Of a DNA stretch of 23,319 nt, positions 1-10,229 are shown in pieces. This DNA is from Pleurobrachia bachei. Lineage: Eukaryota; Ctenophora; Tentaculata; Cydippida; Pleurobrachiidae. Where the stretch lies: assembly GCA_000695325.1 (NCBI GenBank), contig AVPN01001006.1, forward strand, positions 7,888-31,206, given 5' to 3'. The translations under genes were made by a program, and so were the position numbers. The notes under the pieces are model-generated. The model was not told the DNA's origin. It did not search any database and saw only the letters and a list, made by a program, of their open reading frames with translations. Position 1 is the stretch's first letter; the number at the start of each line of letters is the position of its first letter.

Positions 1-213
1 ACCAAAATACTGACATAAACTAATGATTGGACTAGACCATGCCGGGAAGAGTGTTTGCTGGTAGCGGAGAGATTATATTGTGCTGGAATATTGGTATTTG
101 AGGCAGATTTAGTTGCATTTTAGTGAGGAGAAGAGCCCATATTGGTGTCCGAGACAAGCAAAAGTGAAACGAATTGCAATGTAACGAGAGAGAAATGATT
201 AATCGTTGCACAG
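1..213. other. Left-edge sequence with no gene seen
   Basis: This stretch has no convincing exon on either strand. Similarity to the downstream MSH4 duplicate begins at 205 (matching 3849), so 1-204 is unique in the window. If MSH4 copy A has N-terminal exons they lie further left. Basis: direct comparison of the two copies. Confidence 0.5.
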
Positions 214-2975
214 GGTTCCAAGTTCAGTTCTTCTGAGAGCAGTGCAGGGGGGCGCGGGGACAACACTATGATCCAATGCGCGCGAAGACTCATGGTGGTG
301 AGAGTTCCCGCGGGCGCAGGAAAGCGCTGAAGGTACTGAACATTACTGGAAACATTACTTGAAACAACTATAAATAATCATTACTAGGTGTTCCATCCTA
401 GAGCCGCCGTGCGATTTAGACACTATAATTCTGCGCCACGATTGTATAGAGGAGCTGTTAGGGAACGAGGAGTTGTTCACTAGCTTGGAGTCAGTTTTGA
501 GCAGATTTGTTGATATTGATACTACAATATCTCTTCTTGTCCAGGTATTTGGAACAAATAATTACTTTTCATTTACCCACCTCTATCTGTGTCGTAATAT
601 TAAAACAGAACACTCCCTAATTCCCATTTCCCAGGTTCCCAAGCAAGAAACAGTGAAAACAGCAGAAAACAGAATACTACACATTATTTGTCTAAAGCAC
701 CTCCTAGAGTTAGTTCATCCCCTTGGAAATGCGATCAAGGACTCCAAAAACCATCTTTTCAAGACTATGTTTGAGGTTCGTACTCTTTTAAATTCAGACT
801 CTTGACTCTCTTCAAAAAGACTGCAAGAAAATTTTCAAGTCTCCCTATTTCTCTCCCATTATTCAGGCGCTGCAAGACGACAGGTTTGCCCAGATGAAGG
901 CTAAAGTAGACGAGGTGATACACGAGGACACATACTACCAGAAAGGGGCACTCCATCTTACTACTCAGAAGTGCTTTGCGGTGAAACCCCATCTCAACGG
1001 AATGTTAGACGTGGCTCGGAGGGCGTACAGTGAACTGATAGATGATGTGGCTCAGATCGTTAAAGATCTTGCTCAGAAGTAATAATCTTGACTTAGATAT
1101 GTCTATCGAACACTCATAGAGCGTTATTTTATAAAATAAAATGAAGTTTGAGCTACACTAGGCTTAGATATCCATTTCCCATATGGTTCGGTTTTCTAGG
1201 GTTTAGTGTTAATTCCATTCCATTGCCATACTAGGTACAGCCTCCCACTGAAGACTGGTTTTACAACCACACGTGGTTTCTACATTACTCTCTCCTCGAA
1301 GAGCACTCCTGAACTTCCAAATGTGTTTGTAAAGGTAGTTTCTTCCACTAGATAGTTGAAGACTGAAGTAGAGCATCTGTTCACTCGAATGTCCACTCCC
1401 CCTTGCAGTTACCCAGGGGCACAGCCCTTATCTTGTTATGTTATAACCCCCTTTACATAATGTCAAGACTGAAAGAATAACAGAGCTCTCCCTCGTATAC
1501 AGGTTGTTAAAACCCGTAATGGTATAACGTGTACAACAGGGGAGCTGATCAAACTGAATGATCGGATCAATGAATCACTAACTGATATCTACCTGATGAC
1601 TAACGAGGTGAGATGGAATTGCCATTTTTTGGGCGGGGGAGTTTCTCTTTTCCCTTTTTTCAGAGGACCTCTGGGATGTTTTTGGTCAACTGGGAGTTGG
1701 GGGGATGGCGAGGAGCTGAATTCTGGATTCTCTGTTATTGTTAAACTCCTCATATATTTCTCCAACAGGTAACTAAGGGCTTGCTCCAAGAGGTTTACCC
1801 GATGTTAGGCTGCCTGTACAAGTTATCCGAGTGTACCTCTCTTCTTGATATGGTTCTTTCATTTGCATCTCTGTGCACTCTCTCCGACTGTGTCAGGTGG
1901 GTGTTTAGAATCTACGTGAATAAAACCCTTTCTTTCATTAATTAGTGTTTGTGATTTGGAGCATGTTTCGGTACTGTATAGATACATATCCCGTTGATTT
2001 AAGAGTCTTGAATTAAGAGTTTTAATTCATATCCCGTTCTAGACCGGAGTTTGCTGATTCCCTGGCCCTGAGAGACTCAATCCATCCAATCCTGGCAAAG
2101 TGTAACTCTGTTGAGGCCATCCCTAATGATGTTTTCGCGTCAGCAGCATCTAACTTCAATATCATAACCGGTAAATAGTGATGTTATCTTGACCGCTAAC
2201 AATATAATATATTGTACCTTTGAACTTTTACCATCATGCCCCACCCGGCCCTAATACTCAACTAGTATACCACCGCCACCCAGGTCCCAACATGTCCGGA
2301 AAGAGCACATACATCAAACAAATCGCACTCATCCAAATCATGGCTCAGGTACACCGATTTGACACATATTATTCCTACCTAACAGCAGTGGCCAGGTGAA
2401 GTGTTTGACATTGGTTTGATAATTTTGATAATTTTGAAACACATCACCCCATTTCTACCCCAGGTGGGATGTTTTGTACCTGCAAGTTATGCCTCCCTAA
2501 AACTGATCAACAGCATTTTCTCCCGGATCGGAAGTGATGATGACATAGAAACTAATGCCTCCACCTTCACCCTCGAGATGAGAGAGATGGGGTACATTCT
2601 GGATAATGTGACTGATGATAGTCTTGTCATCATCGATGAGCTGGGTGAGTTTGCCTCATTTGGTTGTTTGTTTGTGATTGCTGCATCTGGAAGATACGCT
2701 GAGTGAGTCCACATGTTTATTATATGGGGTGTTTCACACTGGATTATCAGTGCACGAGAATCAAGTACCATATTGCTTAGGATACAGACCCTTTTCATTA
2801 TAATAATCCCTACACAGGTCGTGGGACGGGTCTAGAGGAGGGTGCAGCGTTATGTTTTGCCATCTCGGAGCACATCCTGAACAAGGCAGCACCCCTGGTG
2901 TTCTTTGTTACCCACTTCACTGAACTAGAGAAGCTGGAACAGGTGTACCCCAATGTTGTCAACTATCACTTCAAG
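214..2975 (+). pseudogene. MSH4: MSH4 copy A: 3'-truncated duplicate of the meiotic MutS homologue
   Basis: Exons: 214-332, 388-544, 635-775, 867-1078, 1235-1334, 1503-1607, 1769-1896, 2043-2170, 2284-2348, 2464-2644, 2818-2975, all with GT-AG introns. They encode the MutS core and ATPase with Walker A (GPNMSGKST), the DDDIETN stretch, Walker B (VIIDELGRGT) and the THF motif, as in MSH4. The last exon, with the C-terminal helices, is absent: sequence after 3057 is unrelated to copy B. Exon 1 carries a TGA at 328-330 in the frame set by exon 2, where copy B has TCA. From exon 2 on the frame is open. A product would lack the C-terminus, so I call it a damaged duplicate. Exclusive splicing or an assembly error are alternatives. 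Exon 1 is the least certain exon. Confidence 0.8.
1135..1140 (+). promoter_or_regulatory. AATAAA hexamer inside MSH4 copy A intron 4
   Basis: If the exon 4 donor is not used, reading continues into TAATAA at once, and AATAAA follows about 55 bases later. The same hexamer is at 4868-4873 in copy B. It could allow intronic polyadenylation, but AATAAA is common by chance in AT-rich introns, so this is only a candidate. Confidence 0.2.
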
Positions 2976-3057
2976 GTAGGGGATGGGCCGTAGTTCTCAG
3001 TTCTGTAGTTCCGTAGTGTGGATAAGTTCTATGATGTGAGTCTGGTGTTGCCCGTGC

Positions 3058-3076
3058 TGTCTGGCCGCGCCAGACA
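3058..3076. repeat. Perfect 7-bp hairpin at the MSH4 copy A breakpoint
   Basis: TGTCTGG, a 5-base loop CCGCG, then CCAGACA. It lies exactly where copy A stops matching copy B. Confidence 0.75.
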
Positions 3077-3145
3077 CTGTACAGGGTTTTGTGGGATTGA
3101 CCGTACCCACGGAGCCATCAACCAACCAGACTCACGGCAGAGGGA

Positions 3146-3195
3146 CGATGATCACACAAACAATAAAGAAACAATAAACTTTTGTGTGATCATCG
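3146..3195. repeat. Perfect 15-bp inverted repeat with 20-base A-rich loop
   Basis: CGATGATCACACAAA at 3146-3160 is matched by its exact reverse complement at 3181-3195. The loop (3161-3180) is A-rich. A 15-bp perfect stem is unlikely by chance. It could be a foldback remnant or a cruciform-prone site. It has no obvious flanking target-site duplication. Confidence 0.85.
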
Positions 3196-3857
3196 CTGGT
3201 ACGAAGAGTCGCTTTGTAATTGTCAGGTGCTACTTGGCCTCTACTAAATTCTAAGAATGTGATTACAGAAAAGAGGACAGATATCGCCTGGCAATTCCAC
3301 AGTGACTCCCCCCTCTGGGAACCCGAACCCCCTCACGCCTTCCCCGTATCCTGCTTGCCAGGCAGAATAGGAGTCAGAATGAGAAGACCCGGGAACCGCT
3401 GATACCTACTTGCCAGTAGAATCTCTGGAGGTTGAAGCAGGACAGTCAGTCACGAGGCATTGAGACAAAGAGAACCAGACAGGATGGTGAGCCGGAGCAC
3501 ACACGTCTCACTAAAGGCTTACTCCATCTGTAGGATAACGGAATCCGTTGAGGGGACGGGTGCGTCCTTACCCGGTACAAGACCGAGCTCGACATCCGTC
3601 TGGACCTCAACGGTAGAGGAATTACCTGACTGGCCAGCTATCCTCCGTGCTGCCCGGGTTACGACCTGGGAAATTGCCAGCCAGGATTGGCGTCCAGATT
3701 CCTTGATGAGGTCCCTAGTGGACATGCTCACGCACAAGTACATCTAGGAGCTTCACCAAGGCAGCTAGACACCCCGTCAACACTCAACATATCGTACCTA
3801 GCACCTGCATTATTGACACATGCCCTCAGCCCTGGACAATTCAAACCAGTTGCACAG

Positions 3858-6800
3858 GGTTCCAAGTTCAGCTCTTCTGAGAGCAGTGCAGGGGGGCGCG
3901 GGGACAACACTATGATCCGATGCGCGCGCAGACTCATGGTGGTGAGAGTTCCCGCGGGCGCTGGTGAGCGCTCAAGGTACTGAATATCTTACTGGATCCA
4001 GGAGTTTTAAGCAACTATAAATAATCATTCCTAGGTGTTCAATCCTTGAGCCGCCGTGTGATTTAGATACTATAATTCTGCGTCACGATTGTATTGAGGA
4101 GCTGCTAGGGAACGAGGAGTTGTTCACTAGCTTGGAATCAGTTCTGAGCAGATTTGTTGATATTGATACTACAATATCCCTTCTTGTCCAGGTATTAGCA
4201 TGATTAGGAACATTTCATATCATATAAACACCTCTATCTGTGTCGTAATTCCACTACGCTAAGAAAATAATAAAACTGTATTCTCCGGTCTCCCTAATTC
4301 CCAGGTTCCCAAGCAAGAAACAGTGAAAACAGCAGAAAACAGAATACTTCATATTATTTGTTTAAAGCACCTCCTAGAGTTAGTTCATCCCCTTGGAAAT
4401 GCTATCAAAGACTCCAAAAACCATCTTTTCAAAACAATGTATGAGGTTCGTACTGCTTTAGAATTTGAAGTCAGACTCCAAACTCTCTTGATAACGAAGC
4501 ATCAGAAAGGCTGCATCAAAATGTTAGAGTTTCCTTTGCCAGCCTCCCTAAATTCCTTAATCGACCCTCTCTCACTATTTAGTTCTCTCCCCAATTCAGG
4601 CGCTCCAAGATGACAGGTTCGCCCAGATGAAGGCTAAAGTAGATGAAGTTATACACGAGGACACATACTACCAGAAAGGGGCTCTACATCTTACTACCCA
4701 GAAGTGCTTTGCGGTGAAACCCCATCTCAACGGAATGTTAGACGTGGCTCGGAGGGCGTACAGTGAACTGATAGATGATGTGGCTCAGATCGTTAAAGAT
4801 CTTGCTCAGAAGTAATAATCTTGACTTAGATATGTCTATCGAACACTCATAGAGCGTTATTTTATAAAATAAAATGAAGTTTGAGCTACACTAGGCTTAG
4901 ATATCCATTTCCCATATGGTTCGGTTTTCTAGGGTTTAGTGTTAATTCCATTCCATTGCCATGCTAGGTACAGCCTCCCACTGAAGACTGGATTTACAAC
5001 CACACGTGGTTTCTACATTACTCTCTCCTCGAAGAGCTCTCCTGAACTTCCAAATGTGTTTGTAAAGGTAGTTTCTTTCACTAGATAGTTGAAGTAGAGC
5101 ATCTGTTCACTCGAATGTCCACCCCCCTTGCAGTTACCCAGGGGCACAGCCCTTATCTTGTCATGTTCTAACCCCCTTTACATAATGTCAAGACTGAAAG
5201 AATAACAGAGCTCTCCCTCGTATACAGGTTGTTAAAACCCGTAATGGTATAACGTGTACAACAGGGGAGCTGATCAAACTGAATGATCGGATCAATGAAT
5301 CACTAACTGATATCTACCTGATGACTAACGAGGTGAGAGGGAATTGCCATTTTTAGGGCGGGGGAGTTTCCCTTTTTTCAGAGGACCTCTGGGATGTTTT
5401 TGGTCAACTGGGAGTTGGGGGGATGGCGAGGAGCTGAATTCTGGATTCTCTGTTATTGTTAAACTCCTCATATATTTCTCCAACAGGTAACTAAGGGCTT
5501 GCTCCAAGAGGTTTACCCGATGTTAGGCTGCCTGTACAAGTTATCCGAGTGTACCTCTCTTCTTGATATGGTTCTTTCATTCGCATCTCTGTGCACTCTC
5601 TCCGACTGTGTCAGGTGGGCGTTTAGAGGACGTGAATGGAACCCTTTCTTTCCGCTTTTAGTATTTGTGATTGTAACTTGTTTCGAAACTCTTGATACCC
5701 CGTTCTAGACCGGAGTTTGCTGATTCCCTGGCCCTGAGAGACTCAATCCATCCAATCCTGGCAAAGTGTAACTCTGTTGAGGCCATCCCTAATGATGTCT
5801 TCGCGTCAGCAGCATCTAACTTCAATATTATAACTGGTAAATAGTGATGTTATCTTGACCGCTAACAATATAACATCTTGCACCTTTGAACTTTTACCAT
5901 CATGCCCCACCCGGCCCTAATACTCAACTAGTATACCACCGCCACCCAGGTCCCAACATGTCCGGAAAGAGCACATACATCAAACAAATCGCACTCATCC
6001 AAATCATGGCTCAGGTACACCGATTTGACACAACAGCGATTTGACACAACAGCAGTGGCCAAGTGAAGTGTTTGACATTGGTTTATTAGTTTGATAATTT
6101 TGTAACACATTACCCCATTTCTACCCCAGGTGGGATGTTTTGTACCTGCAAGTTATGCCTCCCTAAAACTGATCAACAGCATTTTCTCCCGGATCGGAAG
6201 TGATGATGACATAGAAACTAATGCCTCCACCTTCACCCTCGAGATGAGAGAGATGGGGTACATTCTGGATAATGTGACTGATGATAGTCTTGTCATCATC
6301 GATGAGCTGGGTGAGTTTGCCTCATTTGTTTGTTTGTTTATGATTGCTGCATCTGGAAGATAAGCTGAGTGAGTCCACATGTTTATTATATGGGGTGTTT
6401 CACACTGGATTATCAGTGCACGAGAATCAAGTACCATATTGCTTAGGATACAGACCCTTTTCATTATAATAATCCCTACACAGGTCGTGGGACGGGTCTA
6501 GAGGAGGGTGCAGCGTTATGTTTTGCCATCTCGGAGCACATCCTGAACAAGGCAGCACCCCTGGTGTTCTTTGTTACCCATTTCACTGAACTAGAGAAGC
6601 TGGAACAGGTGTATCCCAATGTAGTCAACTATCACTTCAAGGTAGGTAAATGTAAGTTTTATTTGAGGTAGCTGCTGGGTTCTGTCCGTAGTTCTGTTCT
6701 CAGTTCTGTAATGTGAGATAATTGTGTAATGTGACTTTATCCCGTGCAGATCGGGAGGCGCCACCAGATAGGTCCCGGGTTACTTCTGATAGATTGCCAC

Positions 6801-7274
6801 TACTGACACAATTATTAATTTTCCCATTCTACCCAGGTTGACTACGTCCTTGATCCCGCAACCACCGATACCAACACCACCTCTGTAGAGCGGATCAACT
6901 TCCTCCGAAAGTTAACAAAAGGGCCCAGTCCGGACACGAACTACGGGATAAAGCTAGCTAAACTGTCCGCCATGCCTGACTCAGTGACACAAGAGGCTGA
7001 GGAGATTAGTAGAGAGTTAGAGGAGGCAGATAAAAATCAGTGGAAGAAGAAGGATGGGGGTCAAGAGACTGGAGATACTGGAGATAGTTCAAGTGGTGAA
7101 GGGACTACTGGCCTGGATACTACTTTGGATAGTTTGGACGGCGATAGGAGGGATTCAATTATTGATCTTGCTGACAGGGTCGTTACGGCTGTTCAGTCGG
7201 GATTTAATGAAGTTGAGTTAGCCAGATTTCTAGGACAGTTACAGAGACAAACAATTTACCGTGAGGGTAGTTAG
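3858..7274 (+). CDS. MSH4: MSH4 copy B: meiotic MutS homologue, C-terminal two thirds, open to natural stop
   Basis: Exons: 3858-3976, 4035-4191, 4305-4445, 4600-4811, 4968-5067, 5228-5332, 5487-5614, 5709-5836, 5950-6014, 6130-6310, 6484-6641, 6837-7274. Joined they give 1,932 nt, 643 residues plus stop, with all splice phases consistent. The product spans the MutS lever/clamp region (SILEP; KYSLPL), Walker A (GPNMSGKST), DDDIETN, Walker B (VIIDELGRGT), THF, and a C-terminal dimerisation region ending in an acidic Ser/Gly-rich linker and a short helix. MSH4 pairs with MSH5 and clamps recombination intermediates in meiosis; it lacks the mismatch-binding domain of MSH2/MSH6. Human MSH4 is 936 residues, so roughly the first third is missing here. 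N-terminal exons would have to lie left of the window and splice past copy A. Confidence 0.92.
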
Positions 7275-7641
7275 ACTTGATACTCAACAAAGTTAGACTG
7301 CATGACGTTAATGTGACGTTAGTCGGAGAGAATATGGCTAAACAGGATGAAATAAGTTCTAAATTTGTCTCAAAATTAGGTCTTCTAACTGAACAGAAGT
7401 TCACATGAACAATGTATTATTCTGTTTATTAATTTCACACACATTACCACCCCCTGGTCTCATCTCTCCCCTCTCCTTTGTCCCCATTTCCTACCCCTCC
7501 CTCTATGTACCCCCTTTTATATTTACACACCGTATATAAGCTGCTTTATTAAACCAAATAGTAGTCTAACTACCCCTCCCAACACACAGAGAGGAGATAT
7601 GGGTTTAATTTCTCCACAACTGCGGTCTTGTTGCGATTATC
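7275..7641. other. Intergenic region: MSH4 3' end and promoter of the SAM gene
   Basis: About 260 bases separate the MSH4 stop from a TATA box at 7532. No AATAAA is seen after the MSH4 stop; an ATTAAA lies at about 7550, too far to be convincing. The stretch from 7448 to 7515 is strongly C/T-rich. Confidence 0.5.
7532..7540 (+). promoter_or_regulatory. TATA box (GTATATAAG) of the SAM-domain gene
   Basis: A good TATA element stands about 110 bases before the ATG at 7642. Transcription would start near 7565, leaving a leader of about 75 bases. An earlier ATG at 7599 is out of frame with the main product and could act as an upstream reading frame. Confidence 0.6.
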
Positions 7642-9956
7642 ATGCCTTCCTACAGTGCTCCAGCTCAACAATTCTACAACTCGGCGTACCACGAAGTAGA
7701 TCAACACTTGTCCATACAGTCCCAGATGAGCAACCCAAACCTCTCCTTACAACATTACGACCCACCTCTCATTACCTGGAGAGAGGTCCCACAGCAGCAG
7801 GGCGATGATGTGAGATTCAGGGAATCGTTACCATGGAAACAACACAGGAGATACTATCCGGTATCTGCAAGGGAGTGTAATTTTGGGAGGAAGCCAAAAC
7901 ACCGCCCTAACTGTCACCCACCACTGGAACACCGTTCTTACTCTCACCCACCACTAAGGTCTGATGACGGATGGGCTACATCGGTAACAACAAACAGTTT
8001 ACTAGATTATCCTGCACTACTGCCACTACTGACTACACCCTCCTCTAATAATACTAATGGAGGGATGCTACCACCGCCACCAATATCCCCAGGACCGCCA
8101 TCACGCCCTATAACCCCACAACCATCACTATCTCATAGTCATACAATAGGAGGAGGAAGGAGGTCTTCTCTGCCTGATCATGATCATCTGAGTACAGAGG
8201 TAATACATGTTGACTTGTGTGAACACCCTCTAGGTCTTATCGGGTAAAGCCTACCCACATTATAACAGTAACCCCTCCCTCCAGCTCCCTCCCCCAGGTG
8301 CAGTGGAGTAAGTCCATGCACAGCACCAGTCCCGTTCAGTCTGCCCCTTCCCAGAGAGGAGAATATCACCATGATATTGATTCAGTGGACCCTCCACCGC
8401 ATCACCATCATACCAGGAGACTACCCTATCTTCCCTACCAGTGGAAACTAACACCGGTAAGCCATTAGTTATTGTTAAGTTAACAATTTTGAGGGTAAGA
8501 AAATGTTAAATAGGTTATGGTTTAGTAGGTCATCAAGTTTTGAGATCAACTTGTTTTAGTCTGTGTTGTTGAGTAAGGGGTGGACTCAACAAAGTCTGTG
8601 CAGTACGTGCACAGATGTCTAGCTATTTACCATCTGGAAATGCCATCTGGAACCTGAAGCCCTTCCAGTGCCTTATAAAGTATGCAGGTCATTGTTTAGC
8701 TATCTAACAAGGTTCCCTCTGCACACGTCTTATTGGGTCTTGGCCAAGTATGTGTTGGCATGGCGAACCAACTAAACCCGACTATCAGAACCGATTTTAT
8801 ATTATAATCGGTTAATATATCCACATGATGCAATTACTCCCACCCAGGCAGCTATTTCATACTTTATCCAATTGAAATTTGAACATCTTCCATGGTATGC
8901 TGGGGTTTAAACTGTAGCATCTGTAACGGTTGTGGGTGTTGCTATAACAACCCATGCCACCTGGACACTCCCTCCCCCTGGGTTCAGTTACCCAGGCACA
9001 GGACACATTGATTCAAATTAGGGTGGCCTGCAGCCAGCAGCTATAGCTACCTAGCTCTGTGTGTGTGTGTGTCCGGTGTAGCTATATAGTTTGATCACTT
9101 TGCCCTGTAACTTAGCTTGATGTAACCTTATAGAGTGTAACCATTATAATAACTTGCAGTGTAACCCAAGATTTTTGTAACCTTTGCAATCTTTAGATCT
9201 CTGTACCTGCCATAATGCCTGTTCCTGCTGCCGATGATTCAAATGTAGGTCTACAACCACCATCAGACATCATGTCCTATGATGGACCAATCTACAGCTA
9301 CTTTAGTTGCAGGGATATATCTTGAGTTCCATTTACACCTTGCTAGCAACTACCCAATAACTATGATGGACCAATCTACAGCTACTTTAGCAGGGATATA
9401 TCTTGAGTTCCATTTACACCTTGCTAGCAACTACCCAATTCCTTTCCTCCCTCAGATATCGTTTGATTCCTCCATGACGTTGGAAGAATGGGCTGCAAAG
9501 TCCCACCTGAAGGACACTACATTGGAGGTGTTGCGTAGTAACGAGGTGGACACTGTTGCGGTTGCTAGGTTACTAACAGCTGATGATATCAAGGTAACAA
9601 CCAGGAACCGACCGACACAAGTAAACAACCAGTCAGAACTCGTTATTTAGGTCACGTAACTGGTTATCAACCAATCAGGGACGAGTATTCCCTCATTCGG
9701 TCGGTTCCTAGTAACAGCAGACCGCCTCATTCATGTGCGACTAAGATGACTTCTAGATGTTTGGTATAGGTTCATGATCGCAGCTAGGTAACAAATCGTC
9801 TTTATATAGAAACTGCCGATCCGAATGGGGCAAGCTAAACTGTTGGAGTATGCTGTGAAGAAGTTGAAACGTGCAGACACATCTCTCAACAACAGGTTAG
9901 CACTACAGTACCTGTCTGACGCCGCCATACAGTACAGTACCCTGTTTTAATCCTTT

Positions 9957-10004
<48 letters not shown>

Positions 10005-10198
10005 GATACTTTCATTTCTTACTTATTTTATTTGTTCACTATACATCACTTTTTTAGGATCCAATTTCTCCTGTTTTTCGCGTGGTGTTTGTAATACGTC
10101 TGTGTAAATATGATCGAACCTAATTGCGGCCGGTTGATGAATCTAACGGGTCCAATTAATTCGTTCATCAACTCAGTTTCTCTCTCTCTCTCTCTCTC

Positions 10199-10229
<31 letters not shown>

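Larger units (their letters stand above)
2976..3857. other. Unmatched insert between the MSH4 copies
   Basis: The first ~80 bases are the 5' part of the intron after exon 11, still weakly alignable to copy B (6642-6747). From about 3058 to 3848 the sequence matches nothing else in the window and appears more GC-rich than the introns around it. It holds two perfect hairpins (3058-3076 and 3146-3195). Several short open frames exist on both strands, but none resembles a protein I know, and none joins MSH4 exon 1 with a better splice than the acceptor at 3856-3857. I cannot assign an element family. Confidence 0.5.
205..6747 (+). repeat. Tandem partial duplication of MSH4 (copies 205-3057 and 3849-6747)
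   Basis: Two direct copies of one stretch carry the same eleven exons in the same order. The left copy is 205-3057 and the right copy 3849-6747. Exons 4 to 11 and most introns between them are almost identical. Introns 2, 3 and 7 have diverged by substitutions and indels. Similarity fades in the intron after exon 11, with a last shared CCCGTGC at 3051 and 6741. Only the right copy continues into the final exon. The 3058-3848 sequence between the copies is not repeated. Confidence 0.93.

Noticed and set aside
2487-2798. Minus-strand frames antisense to MSH4 exon 10 (also 6153-6464)
   Set aside because: They are mirror frames of well-supported coding exons, with no independent support.
3058-3848. 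Insert as a transposon or retroelement
   Set aside because: Hairpins and GC shift are suggestive, but no terminal repeats, target-site duplication, or transposase, polymerase or integrase motif is visible. Reported only as an unexplained insert.
7599-7808. Alternative start at 7599 for the second gene
   Set aside because: That frame ends at 7808 without a good donor and has no continuation, whereas the frame from 7642 runs 186 codons to a donor and on through eleven more exons.
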